64,000 bases of DNA from assembly GCA_951813045.1 (NCBI GenBank), contig CATOTF010000002.1, forward strand, positions 1,860,001 to 1,924,000, written 5' to 3'. Shown here piece by piece: positions 39,263 through 48,488 of this stretch. Source of the DNA: an uncultured Rhizobiaceae bacterium. Lineage in GTDB: Bacteria; Pseudomonadota; Alphaproteobacteria; Rhizobiales; Rhizobiaceae. Under the pieces are notes generated by a model. The model searched no databases. It was given only the letters and a program-made list of their open reading frames with translations, and was not told the origin of the DNA. The translations under genes were made by a program, and so were the position numbers. The number at the start of each line of letters is the position of its first letter. The first letter of the stretch is position 1.

Positions 39263-41371
39263 ATGCGCCCTGCCCTTCTCAATCCGCTCTTTGCAACCGT
39301 CGACAGCCTGACCGGCATCGGCCCAAAATTATCCATTGCACTGAGCAAATTGCTGCGCGGGGGTGACGGAAAGGAACTAGCACAAGTCGGTGATCTGCTA
39401 TTTCATCTTCCTTCCGGGCTCATAGACCGGCGAAAACAACCAAAAATCATGGAAGCACACGAAGGTGTGCTTTCTACAATAAAGGTGCGGGTTGACAGGC
39501 ATGAACCGCCACCACGTGGAAATCACCGTGTTCCTTATAAAATCATGGTTCATGATGATACGGGAGAACTCACGCTGGTGTATTTCCGTGGTCAGTCACG
39601 ATGGCTGGACGGGCAATACCCGGTAGGTGAAATCAGATATATCAGCGGCAAAGTGGAATGGTATCATGGGCGCGCCAACATGGTGCATCCGGACTATGTT
39701 GTCGCACCGGAAAATCTCGACGAACTGCCCCTCATGGAACCTGTCTACCCGCTTGTATCTGGCGTATCGCCCAAGATCATGAAGCGTAGTATTGCCACGG
39801 CTTTATCGATCTTGCCTGAAGTCCCGGAATGGATTGAGCCGAGTATCCTCGATAAACACCGATGGCCGACGGTGCAATTTTCGCTCAACAGCATTCACAA
39901 TCCGCAGGATATTCTTGATATCTCACCAGAATCTATTGCTTGGAAGCGGTTAGCTTATGATGAGTTACTCGCCGGGCAGTTGGCCCTCGCGCTGGTACGA
40001 AGCCGCATGAAAAAGAGTGCGGGTAAAAGCTGGCGCGGCGATGGTAGGATGCGCAAAGCCATATTGAACGCCCTCCCCTTTGCCTTAACCGGTGCGCAAG
40101 AACGTTCGGTCAAAGAAATATTGAGTGACATGGAGCAACCTGACCGCATGTTGCGCATGCTTCAGGGGGATGTAGGTTCGGGTAAAACTGCTGTTGCCCT
40201 ACTATCCGCCGCTGCTGCAATTGAGGCCGGTGGACAAGCCGCCATCATGGCTCCGACTGAAATCCTTGCGCGTCAGCATTTCGCGAGCACTCAGCCCTTG
40301 GCGGATGCGGCAGGAATTCGATTGGCCGTACTCACTGGTCGGGAAAAAGGAAAGGCAAGAGAAGAAATCTACGCGCGTTTAACATCGGGCGATATCGATC
40401 TATTGCTGGGCACGCACGCATTGTTCCAATCCGGGGTAGAATTCAAAAACCTGGCTTTGGGCATTGTCGATGAACAACACCGTTTTGGAGTTCATCAACG
40501 GTTAGCGCTGACTTCAAAAGGTGGCGCGGCTGATATTCTGGTTATGACCGCAACCCCTATTCCCCGCACACTCGTGCTGACGTTTTTCGGCGACATGGAT
40601 GTTTCCAAGCTGGATGAAAAACCGGCACAACGCCTGCCGATCAAAACCAACGCGCTCCCCATGGAGCGATTGGATGAACTGATCAGCCGTGTGCAAAGCG
40701 CCGTTGCTAATGGCGAAAAGATCTACTGGCTTTGCCCACTGGTTGAAGACAATGACGAACTGCCCATTACATCTGCTGAAAGTCGGTTCAAAAGCCTACA
40801 AAATCTAATGGGGCAGAATGTTGGACTGGTTCACGGGCGCATGAAACCAGCTGAAAAAGACGCGGCCATGTTGGACTTCAAGGAAGGGCGCACTCGCGTC
40901 CTTGTTGCGACTACAGTAATTGAGGTTGGCGTTGATGTGCCTGATGCAACGATCATGGTGATAGAACATGCTGAACGGTTTGGATTAGCTCAGTTACACC
41001 AGCTTCGCGGTCGCGTTGGACGGGGAACCAAGCAATCAACCTGCCTGCTGCTCTACAAAGCACCATTGGAAGAAGTGGCGCAAGCGCGGTTAAAAATTAT
41101 GCGCGAAACGGAAGATGGTTTTCGTATTGCAGAAGAAGATCTCAAACTACGAGGCGAAGGCGAAATATTGGGAACACGTCAGTCCGGTGCGCCGGGTTTC
41201 CAAATCGCCCAAATGGAACACCATGGTGATCTCCTTGAAATGGCTAGAGATGATGCCCGTTTGATATTGACAAAAGACCCCGAACTTCAGTCGACACGCG
41301 GGGAAGCCCTACGAATATTACTTTATCTATTCTCAAAAGATGAAGCGGTACGCCTCTTGCGAGCCGGCTGA
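39263..41371 (+). CDS. recG: ATP-dependent DNA helicase RecG
   Basis: RecG reverses stalled replication forks and processes recombination intermediates. The 702-residue protein has the N-terminal wedge domain (OB fold, around IKVRVDRHEPPPRGNHRVPY), then helicase motifs: Walker A LQGDVGSGKTAVAL near residue 299, PTEILARQH, DEQHRFGVHQR near 398, TATPIPRTL, and the C-terminal GRVGRGTKQSTCLLLY near 579, followed by the TRG-like EEDLKLRGEGEILGTRQSG. It is divergent from sdhE-mfd and converges with the DUF502 gene four bases away. Confidence 0.97.
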   Translation: MRPALLNPLFATVDSLTGIGPKLSIALSKLLRGGDGKELAQVGDLLFHLPSGLIDRRKQPKIMEAHEGVLSTIKVRVDRHEPPPRGNHRVPYKIMVHDDTGELTLVYFRGQSRWLDGQYPVGEIRYISGKVEWYHGRANMVHPDYVVAPENLDELPLMEPVYPLVSGVSPKIMKRSIATALSILPEVPEWIEPSILDKHRWPTVQFSLNSIHNPQDILDISPESIAWKRLAYDELLAGQLALALVRSRMKKSAGKSWRGDGRMRKAILNALPFALTGAQERSVKEILSDMEQPDRMLRMLQGDVGSGKTAVALLSAAAAIEAGGQAAIMAPTEILARQHFASTQPLADAAGIRLAVLTGREKGKAREEIYARLTSGDIDLLLGTHALFQSGVEFKNLALGIVDEQHRFGVHQRLALTSKGGAADILVMTATPIPRTLVLTFFGDMDVSKLDEKPAQRLPIKTNALPMERLDELISRVQSAVANGEKIYWLCPLVEDNDELPITSAESRFKSLQNLMGQNVGLVHGRMKPAEKDAAMLDFKEGRTRVLVATTVIEVGVDVPDATIMVIEHAERFGLAQLHQLRGRVGRGTKQSTCLLLYKAPLEEVAQARLKIMRETEDGFRIAEEDLKLRGEGEILGTRQSGAPGFQIAQMEHHGDLLEMARDDARLILTKDPELQSTRGEALRILLYLFSKDEAVRLLRAG

Positions 41372-41375
41372 CCGA

Positions 41376-42080
41376 CTAGTCTTCCTGCACTTCTAGTTTA
41401 CCATGCTTCTCAAGAGCCTCTCGTTTTTTCTGGCCAAACTCTGGCGCGACTAATCCTGCTGAAATCACGAGCTTCGCAGCTTCTTCAACTGACATATCGA
41501 GGGGAACAACATCGGCAGAAGGTACGAATAACAAAAACCCAGATGTTGGGTTTGGCGTTGTGGGTAAGAACACGCTGACAGTTTGTCCGGCAGGATCATC
41601 CAATCTTGATTGAACTTCACCAAGTGTATCAGTTGCCACAAATGCCAACGCCCAGATGCCTTTTCTAGGATATTCGACCAGCACAACGCTCTGAAAACTG
41701 TCTGAATCCTCGCGGAACACTGTTTCGAAAATCTGTTTCAATGCCGAATAAATATTGCGCACGACAGGCATTCGCGACAACAAATATTCGCCGTATGAGA
41801 TGATCGATTTCCCAATCAAATTAGCGGTGAGAAATCCGACAATCGTTATGACAAACAAAGCCACCAGCACCCCAAACCCGGGAATAGTGAACGGTAGATA
41901 AGAGTCTGGATTATAGAGGTCAGGAAGATATGGTTTTACCCAACCGTCAATCCAGCCAATTAACGTCCATGTTAAATATGCGGTGATGGCCAAAGGCGCG
42001 CAAATCACCAATCCGGTAAAGAAATAATTCCTTAACCGGGTGAAATACCGCTGCTTTTTTGGCTTTTCAGCTTCGCTCAT
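41376..42080 (-). CDS. DUF502 family membrane protein
   Basis: A 234-residue membrane protein with two hydrophobic helices: NYFFTGLVICAPLAITAYLT near residue 20 and VLVALFVITIVGFLTANLI near 75. It matches the DUF502 family by the LSRMPVVRNIYSALKQIFETV block near 100-120, VVLVEYPRKGIWALAFVAT and FLPTTPNPTSGFLLFVPSADV. The family is widespread in proteobacteria and plants, and its molecular role is not established. A charged cytoplasmic tail ends the protein. It is convergent with recG and upstream-adjacent on the minus strand to glmS. Confidence 0.9.
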   Translation of the reverse strand: MSEAEKPKKQRYFTRLRNYFFTGLVICAPLAITAYLTWTLIGWIDGWVKPYLPDLYNPDSYLPFTIPGFGVLVALFVITIVGFLTANLIGKSIISYGEYLLSRMPVVRNIYSALKQIFETVFREDSDSFQSVVLVEYPRKGIWALAFVATDTLGEVQSRLDDPAGQTVSVFLPTTPNPTSGFLLFVPSADVVPLDMSVEEAAKLVISAGLVAPEFGQKKREALEKHGKLEVQED

Positions 42081-42161
42081 CTGCTCCGTTTTGCGCTAAT
42101 CGCACTCGAAATTATTTTCCAATAGTAATTGGCGCAGAAATAGCCTTTTGCAAGTCCTATT

Positions 42162-44000
42162 CTATTCAACGGTTACTGATTTTGCCAGATTGCGGGGTTG
42201 GTCGACATCGGTACCCACATGAACAGCGGTATGATAGGCCAACATCTGAATGGGCAATGAATAAATAATCGGCGTAATGATCTCTGGCATCTCAGGCATT
42301 ATGATTGTTTTTATTCCATCCATTCCGGCTTCCTGTGCTCCGCGTGGGTCGGTTATCAGGATAATCTGTCCACCACGGGCAGCAACTTCTTGCATATTGG
42401 AAACCGTTTTCTCAAATATCCGGTCATACGGAGCGATAACGACCACGGGCATTTCTTCATCGATTAATGCGATCGGGCCATGTTTGAGTTCCCCTGCGGC
42501 ATATGCTTCCGCGTGAATGTAAGACAATTCCTTCAACTTCAACGCGCCTTCCATGGCGAGTGGGTAATTTGTATCTCGCCCGAGATATAAAACATGTTCT
42601 TTGTTTGCCAGCGTGTGGGCTAGCGCTTTAATGCTGTCTTCCAGTTTCAATACGTCATTTGCGTACCTTGGTGCTTCAGATAACTCCCGCACTAGTTTTA
42701 TTTCCTGCTCTCGGGAGATATGTCCGCGCTGGACCCCTGCCCCAACAGCAAGTGAAGCCAATACAGATAATTGGCAGGTGAATGCTTTTGTTGATGCGAC
42801 CCCAATTTCCGGGCCCGCAAGTGTGGGAAATACATTGTGCGACGATCTGGCAATTGTACTTTCACGCACATTGACGATCGCTGCGAGATGTTGACCTGCC
42901 TGTTCGCAATATTTTAAACCCGCCAGAGTGTCAGCAGTTTCACCCGACTGGGAAATAAATAGTGACATCCCTTTTTCAGACATTGGAACTTCACGATAAC
43001 GAAACTCCGAAGCCACATCGATATCCACCGGTAACCGCGCATGGCGCTCAAACCAGTATTTTGATGTATATCCGGCAAGATATGCAGTTCCACATGCGGT
43101 GATATTGAGCCGATCGAGATTAGCAAAATCGAGCGGGTTTTGATTGTCGCCCATATCACGCAGTGCTATTTTATCGCCGTTAAAATCTATGTAATTTGCA
43201 AGTGTATGGCCGATAACCTCGGGTTGTTCGTAAATCTCTTTGAGCATGAAGTGACGGTGATTGCCCTTATCTACCATCAATGCTGAACCAATGGACTTTT
43301 GTTCGTCCCGGTTAACTTCCACGCCTTTCAAGTTATAAATAGTCATGGCGTTGCGGCGAATTACTACCCAGTCTCCGTCTTCAAGATATGTAATCCGATC
43401 TGTAAACGGGGCCAATGCCACTGCATCCGAGCCGAGGTACATCTCACCTTCCCCATGGCCGATGGCCAATGGTGGACCGTTTCGGCCGGCAACAATCAAA
43501 TCAGCTTCGGTACCAAACATAATCGCTAGTGCGAATGCACCGTGCAACTGCGTTATTGCACTGTGGGCAGCTTCAATTGGTTCAAGTCCATCTCTCAAAC
43601 CTTTGGCCACGAGGTGTGCGATTACTTCGGTGTCTGTTTGGGACGTAAATGTGAAGCCATCGCCTTCCAAAGCCTGGCGGAGCTCGCGGAAATTCTCGAT
43701 GATACCGTTATGAACCACTGCAACATTGGACGAGAAATGCGGATGCGCATTAACCTCAACAGGTGCACCATGCGTTGCCCATCGCGTGTGACCAATTCCA
43801 ATATTGCCGGACAGCGGTGAAGCGTTGAGGCGTGTTTCAAGGTTGATCAACTTGCCCTCAGCCCGTCTGCGGTCAAGTATCTCACCTTCAAGCGTCGCGA
43901 CACCGGCAGAATCGTAACCGCGATATTCGAGCCTTTTAAGGGCATCAACAATCAATGGGGCAACCGGTCGTGACCCTACAATACCTACAATACCACACAT
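42162..44000 (-). CDS. glmS: Glutamine--fructose-6-phosphate aminotransferase (isomerizing)
   Basis: GlmS makes glucosamine-6-phosphate, the first step of UDP-GlcNAc synthesis for peptidoglycan and LPS. The 612-residue protein starts with the N-terminal nucleophile cysteine (MCGIVGIVGSRPVAPLIVDAL) and the glutaminase site LEYRGYDSAGVA, GHTRWATHG near residue 70 and HNGIIENF. The C-terminal part has two SIS domains (ACGTAYLAGYTSKYWFE near 305, SQSGETADTLAGLK near 353, LGRDTNYPLAMEGALKLKE near 475) and ends DVDQPRNLAKSVTVE. It lies after glmU with a 131-base gap. Confidence 0.97.
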   Translation of the reverse strand: MCGIVGIVGSRPVAPLIVDALKRLEYRGYDSAGVATLEGEILDRRRAEGKLINLETRLNASPLSGNIGIGHTRWATHGAPVEVNAHPHFSSNVAVVHNGIIENFRELRQALEGDGFTFTSQTDTEVIAHLVAKGLRDGLEPIEAAHSAITQLHGAFALAIMFGTEADLIVAGRNGPPLAIGHGEGEMYLGSDAVALAPFTDRITYLEDGDWVVIRRNAMTIYNLKGVEVNRDEQKSIGSALMVDKGNHRHFMLKEIYEQPEVIGHTLANYIDFNGDKIALRDMGDNQNPLDFANLDRLNITACGTAYLAGYTSKYWFERHARLPVDIDVASEFRYREVPMSEKGMSLFISQSGETADTLAGLKYCEQAGQHLAAIVNVRESTIARSSHNVFPTLAGPEIGVASTKAFTCQLSVLASLAVGAGVQRGHISREQEIKLVRELSEAPRYANDVLKLEDSIKALAHTLANKEHVLYLGRDTNYPLAMEGALKLKELSYIHAEAYAAGELKHGPIALIDEEMPVVVIAPYDRIFEKTVSNMQEVAARGGQIILITDPRGAQEAGMDGIKTIIMPEMPEIITPIIYSLPIQMLAYHTAVHVGTDVDQPRNLAKSVTVE

Positions 44001-44131
44001 TTTCCCAATTCCCTGATCGTTATTGCAACTGACCTTACGGCCCTAATTTCGCATGTATGTGAACGCAGTAGCACCCTTCACTGCAATTCCCAGTCAAAAA
44101 TAATTTCAATATTGAAAATTCCGCAGAATGG

Positions 44132-45496
44132 TTATGATTTCGTTGCCTTTGCTGCCGCGTATCTTTCCCTCAACATTTGCGCTTTTCCTGTTAAATTAAC
44201 CTGCTGGGAACGTTCAATGGCAAGGTCGTTCTCAAGGACATTCTGAGAGATCACGCTCCCTGCTGCCGTATTTGCATTTTTGCCGATATTTACTGGCGCG
44301 ACCAATGAAGTGTTACTGCCAATAAAAACACCGTCGCCGATGTTGGTGCGATGTTTGTTAAACCCGTCGTAGTTGCACGTTATTGTCCCGGCGCCGATAT
44401 TAGCCTTTTTACCGACTTCCGCATCCCCGATATAAGAAAGGTGGTTAATCTTGGCTCCGGCGCCAATTTTTGCATTTTTGGTTTCGACGAAGTTGCCAGC
44501 TTTTGAACCTCTTCCCATCTCCGTTCCTGGACGCAGACGCGCGTATGGACCAACAATTGCCCCCTCTCCAACTGTTGCCCCTTCTAAGTGGGAAAACGCC
44601 CGTATTGTAGCTCCTGATCGCACCGTTACACCTGCCGCAAATACAATATTCGCTTCCAGTGTTACATCAGCCTCGATTACTGTATCATGATGAAATTGGA
44701 TGGTATGGGGGGCAGTCATCGTCACGCCCGCTCTCAACAGTCTGTTGCGCTGTCGTCGTTGCCAGATCGATTCTACTTCGGCCAGTTGCACTCGGTCGTT
44801 GACCCCTAACGTATCTTCCTCAGGAACAGTAATTGCAATGACGCTCAAACCCTTTGAACGCCCAACTTCAACTGCGTCGGTAAGATAAAATTCACCCTGC
44901 GCATTTTCGTTGCGGATACCGTCCAACACATCAAGTATGCATTCTCTGCGAAATGCCATTATCCCGCTATTACAAAATGTTACTTCTCTTTCTTGATCTG
45001 TTGCATCTTTATGCTCTCGAATTGCAATCAACTCTCCGCTGCTGACAAGTAGGCGTCCATAACCTGAGGGATCACCAGTCTCAAAACCAAGTACGACGAT
45101 ATCCGCTCCGTCTTGGAGAGCCGTACGCGCCGCAGTAATTGTATCAGCGTGGATTAGAGGAACATCTCCATATAAAACGACTACATCATCGTAGCTATTT
45201 GTTACTGCATTTCGAGCAGCCAGCACTGCATGAGCCGTTCCATTCCTTTCCTTTTGCTCGTGTATTGTCGCTGAATCCGTGTGGTTTTTAACGATATTTG
45301 CGACAAGCTCAGCCTGGTTACCGACAACAATGGCGTGGTGCGTTCCACCGGACTGCACAGCCGTATCGATTACGTGGCAAACCATCGGCAGGCCAGCTAC
45401 AGGATGCACAACCTTAGGAACGGACGAAGCCATACGTTTGCCTTCGCCTGCAGCCAATATGACAGTCAGGCATGTACGAGTAGAATTTGGTGACAT
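44132..45496 (-). CDS. glmU: Bifunctional N-acetylglucosamine-1-phosphate uridyltransferase / glucosamine-1-phosphate acetyltransferase
   Basis: GlmU completes UDP-GlcNAc synthesis. The 454-residue protein has the N-terminal nucleotidyltransferase domain (VILAAGEGKRMASSVPKVVHPVAG near residue 10-33, YGDVPLI near 105) and a C-terminal left-handed beta-helix of hexapeptide repeats (GVTVRSGATIRAFSHLEGAT, KAGNFVETKNAKIG, SYIGDAEVGKKANIGAGTI, NYDGFNKHRTNIGDGVFIGSNT). I chose ATG 45496 over TTG 45499 because GGAG is well placed. With glmS downstream, two of the pathway's enzymes are neighbours, as often in alphaproteobacteria. Confidence 0.97.
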   Translation of the reverse strand: MSPNSTRTCLTVILAAGEGKRMASSVPKVVHPVAGLPMVCHVIDTAVQSGGTHHAIVVGNQAELVANIVKNHTDSATIHEQKERNGTAHAVLAARNAVTNSYDDVVVLYGDVPLIHADTITAARTALQDGADIVVLGFETGDPSGYGRLLVSSGELIAIREHKDATDQEREVTFCNSGIMAFRRECILDVLDGIRNENAQGEFYLTDAVEVGRSKGLSVIAITVPEEDTLGVNDRVQLAEVESIWQRRQRNRLLRAGVTMTAPHTIQFHHDTVIEADVTLEANIVFAAGVTVRSGATIRAFSHLEGATVGEGAIVGPYARLRPGTEMGRGSKAGNFVETKNAKIGAGAKINHLSYIGDAEVGKKANIGAGTITCNYDGFNKHRTNIGDGVFIGSNTSLVAPVNIGKNANTAAGSVISQNVLENDLAIERSQQVNLTGKAQMLRERYAAAKATKS

Positions 45497-45630
45497 CAAT
45501 GGCTCCAGCCGGTCGGTCGTAATGATCCATTTACAATGAATGATCGTAATCTGTTAACCAATCAATACCAGATACAGTGCTATTAATTGAAAGAATATCC
45601 CTGATTCGATCAACGTATTGAACTATTTGA

Positions 45631-46488
45631 TTGAATTTTGAAAGCTCAAATCTGCAGGTTTTAGATGTGACCAATTCAATTCGAAGAGACGCAATCATCA
45701 GCACTGAACTAGCGCGCAGGTCTGCGCTGAAAGCAGTTTCTGCTTTTGATCGGATGGAAGCACCGCGTTCTCAACACCCTCCAGCCAAAAACAAAGATCG
45801 TTTTGCTCAAAATACATGGGGTGTATTGACGGTGTGTTGTTTGATCGCGGCCATAGGATTCTCGTTCTTGCCGGAAATTCAGGATATCAAAGGGATTTTG
45901 ACCGAAAAGGCCGCTGTGAATCTAGCGGTTCATCTACCGGTAGAGGTTCCTTCTGGCCAAACAGAAAAAGAGATTTCGTCCAATCCTGTAATAGTTATTC
46001 CTTCCAACAATCAAACGCCCGATACTAGTTTCAGTGAACTGGAGCAAAATTTGGAGCTCCATCAGACCGCTAAAAACATACCAAGTCCACTTGAAGTGGC
46101 TAACTTGCCTGTGCCGTTACCAGTAGACCCGGTGGTCACTTCTTCAATCAACGACAGTATACTGAATACCACAGACCTGGACGTTTTTCGAGAACCTCAA
46201 TTCCCTGATACTGACATCGGTGTCGATATTGGCGGAGGAATTGATCTTGAATCTCTGGAATTCCGATATCACGCGTTAAAATCACGCGCGCCGGATCTAT
46301 TTGCAGGCCTGCGACCAATCGTTCAAGGTGATGAAAAAGGAACTTCCGGTCAATCACGGCTGATTGTCGGCCCCTTTAAAAATAAAGATCACGTTTCCAG
46401 TTTTTGCCGGGCATTACGTTTGAGGTTGACCATAGATTGCACACAAGCACTATACGATGGTTCGGCGCTCGGTTTAACGACAAACTAG
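45631..46488 (+). CDS. Single-pass membrane protein with a C-terminal SPOR-like segment, hypothetical
   Basis: A 285-residue protein with one hydrophobic helix (GVLTVCCLIAAIGFSFLPEI near residue 65), a long periplasmic stretch rich in Pro, Val, Ser and Asn (about 90-200), and an end (QSRLIVGPFKNKDHVSSFCRALRLRLTIDC) that looks like the last strand-helix-strand of a SPOR peptidoglycan-binding domain. This would fit a septal or cell-wall protein. No family is assigned firmly. The start is unsure: the frame opens with TTG 45631 just after a stop; a GTG at 45667 is possible. It is divergent from glmU, with about 130 bases between. Confidence 0.6.
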   Translation: MNFESSNLQVLDVTNSIRRDAIISTELARRSALKAVSAFDRMEAPRSQHPPAKNKDRFAQNTWGVLTVCCLIAAIGFSFLPEIQDIKGILTEKAAVNLAVHLPVEVPSGQTEKEISSNPVIVIPSNNQTPDTSFSELEQNLELHQTAKNIPSPLEVANLPVPLPVDPVVTSSINDSILNTTDLDVFREPQFPDTDIGVDIGGGIDLESLEFRYHALKSRAPDLFAGLRPIVQGDEKGTSGQSRLIVGPFKNKDHVSSFCRALRLRLTIDCTQALYDGSALGLTTN

Positions 46489-46594
46489 ACTAAGCTAACT
46501 TGTTATCAGCGCCACCCAATGGCATCTTGAACCGACACCATTTTCTGTAGGCTCCATCCTCCTGTCCGCTCAAGATACATCCAGTTCGACCACC

Positions 46595-47165
46595 GTGTCG
46601 GGAGAACGAACTACGGCTATCGCAATCCTTTTTGTAATGCCGTTATTCTTCTCAACCAATCTGATTTTCGGTCGCGGTGCGGTTGGTGCGGTAGAACCAT
46701 TTACCCTTGCGTTCTTGAGATGGGTGCTGACGTTTCTAATACTGCTTCCTTTTGTATTTTCCAGTTTACGTCAGCATATAAGACTCCTCTCTGCCTCATG
46801 GCGCTATTTACTGGTGCAGGGGTTCCTGGGCATGTGGGTGTGCGGGGCATTGGTTTATCTCGCTCTAAAATACACAAGCGCAACCAATGCGGTGCTTATT
46901 TACACGTCTTCACCCGTTATCATCATCATGATCGAATGGTTGTTTCGGGGGAGAAAGATCGGGCTACGTGAAGCAATTGGCGTTGGTTTGGCATTCGCTG
47001 GTGTCCTAATTATTATCACGAAAGGCCAGTTGAGTAATCTCACCGGATTGGAGTTTAACTCTGGAGACTTGATATTTGTGGGCGCGGCCATCGCCTGGGC
47101 CATCTATTCCGTCGCTTTAAAATCACCCAGATATGAGCCTCTTCAAACATTACCGCTTTTCGCTC
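46595..47165 (+). pseudogene. DMT-family (EamA) transporter, truncated by IS3-family element
   Basis: The surviving 190 codons encode the first half of a ten-helix drug/metabolite transporter. Six hydrophobic helices can be followed, with EPFTLAFLRWVLTFLILLPF near residue 28, the YLALKYTSATNAVLIYTSSPVIIIMIEW region (two blocks near 88-115) and EAIGVGLAFAGVLIIITKGQL, all typical of EamA. The frame enters the IS at 47166. The C-terminal half is not on the other side. Start taken at GTG 46595 (SGERTTAIAILFV). Confidence 0.82.
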
Positions 47166-47203
47166 TGGACTTGTCCCGTATTAATTCCGCATCCTGTTCT
47201 CGT

Positions 47204-48061
47204 TTAACTCGTTTTTCGTTCAAATTTGATGGGCGACATTCCTCCTATTGCTGAGTGTCTTCTGCGGCTGTTGTAAAAGCCGTTGATGTATTGGAACAGG
47301 GCGTCGGTTGCTTGCTGTCGTGTTTGCCATGTGCCGCGCCAGATGAGTTCGGCTTTGAGTGTTTTGAAGAACGTCTCGACCACGGCGTTGTCCCAGCAAT
47401 TGCCTTTTCGGCTCATGGACACTTTAAACTTCAGTTCACGCATTCGTTTTTGATAATCATGAGAGCAGTATTGACTGCCACGGTCCGTATGATGAATGCA
47501 GCCCGGCGGTGGGTTTCGAAGGGCCAAAGCCCGGTTGAGAGCCTGCAATGCCAAGTCTTTCTTCAACCGGTTGCTGACAGCCCAACCCACCACACGGCGT
47601 GAATGTAGATCGATCATCACTGCCAGATACAGCCAGCCCTCACGGGTCCAGATGTAGCTGATGTCACCTGCCCATTTCTGGTTGGGTTTATCCGCTTGGA
47701 AGTTCCGCCCCAGCAAGTTAGGCGCAATGTTGAAGCGGTGATTGCTATCGGTCGTAGCTTTGTATTTGCGTGTTCTGACCACTCGAATGCCGTTGTCGCG
47801 CATCAGGCGGCCAACACGGCGGTGACCAATAGCAAGGCCGGCTTCCTTCAACTCCTGCGTCATTCTCGGGCGACCATAACTGCCAAGGCTCAAGTGATGC
47901 TGTTCACGGATGTGCGCCAGAACCACCATGTCATCGCGCTGCCGTTGACTAACAGGGCGGTTGTGCCAGGCACGATAACCACGCGATGTAACATTCAGAA
48001 TATGGCAAAGCCGATCCACCGGAACGTGTTTCCTGTGTTCTTCGACAAACGCAAATCTCAC
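47204..48061 (-). CDS. IS3-family transposase OrfB (rve DDE integrase), copy 2
   Basis: Identical in translation to the OrfB at 20974-21831. The DDE residues are in WAGDISYIW, IHHTDRGSQY and VVETFFKTLK. No disabling change is seen, so the element may still be active. Confidence 0.95.
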   Translation of the reverse strand: MRFAFVEEHRKHVPVDRLCHILNVTSRGYRAWHNRPVSQRQRDDMVVLAHIREQHHLSLGSYGRPRMTQELKEAGLAIGHRRVGRLMRDNGIRVVRTRKYKATTDSNHRFNIAPNLLGRNFQADKPNQKWAGDISYIWTREGWLYLAVMIDLHSRRVVGWAVSNRLKKDLALQALNRALALRNPPPGCIHHTDRGSQYCSHDYQKRMRELKFKVSMSRKGNCWDNAVVETFFKTLKAELIWRGTWQTRQQATDALFQYINGFYNSRRRHSAIGGMSPIKFERKTS

Positions 48062-48333
48062 TTGCTTTGACCCGCGAAGAACACTGTTGCCTTCTTTAAT
48101 ATCTCCCTCTCCTCCGTGAGGAGACGAACCTCTCTGCGAAGCCGCTCATTCTCTTTGGCCAGATCAATATCAACCGATGGTGGAAGGTCATCAGGCCGGG
48201 ATTGTTGTATCCATTTCGATAACGTCGAAAAGCCGACCCCCAAATCTGATGCCACTTGTTTCCGGGTAAGTCCGCTGGTCAGCGCAATACGCACCGCTTC
48301 ACGCTTGAATTCGTCTGTGTGGCCTCGTGCCAT
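48058..48333 (-). CDS. IS3-family transposase OrfA (HTH protein), copy 2
   Basis: Identical in translation to the OrfA at 21828-22103: helix-turn-helix followed by a coiled coil, overlapping orfB by four bases in the -1 frame relation. Confidence 0.94.
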   Translation of the reverse strand: MARGHTDEFKREAVRIALTSGLTRKQVASDLGVGFSTLSKWIQQSRPDDLPPSVDIDLAKENERLRREVRLLTEEREILKKATVFFAGQSK

Positions 48334-48434
48334 AATAGTTCTCCTTGATGGGATTAATCCAATTCAAGGACACGGAACTAAACCGTGACAAGTCCAAAAA
48401 CCGATAGTGTAGAAACCGATGGCATAAACGCAAA

Positions 48435-48457
48435 AGCCCCAGCAAATTGCCGGGGCT
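48435..48457 (-). terminator. Rho-independent terminator of the Gly-Ser-rich RTX gene
   Basis: On the minus strand AGCCCC..GGGGCT with an inner GC/GC pair and an AAATT-type loop forms a strong hairpin, followed by TTTTGCGTTT. It lies 32 bases downstream of the stop of the RTX gene at 48489. Confidence 0.8.
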
Positions 48458-48488
48458 CTCTATTCTCAACTTTGTAAGTGATTAATGA

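Larger units (their letters stand above)
47166..48396 (-). mobile_element. IS3-family insertion sequence, copy 2 (1231 bp)
   Basis: Same length, ends and gene content as the copy at 20936-22166, and the two are identical over every stretch I compared. Left end TGGACTTGTCCCG, right end reading inward TGGACTTGTCACG. The bases next to the ends (CTC on the left, AAA on the right) do not form a target duplication. The left neighbour is a broken transporter gene; the right neighbour is a short non-coding stretch and a terminator. The two copies are in direct orientation, 25 kb apart. Confidence 0.95.
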
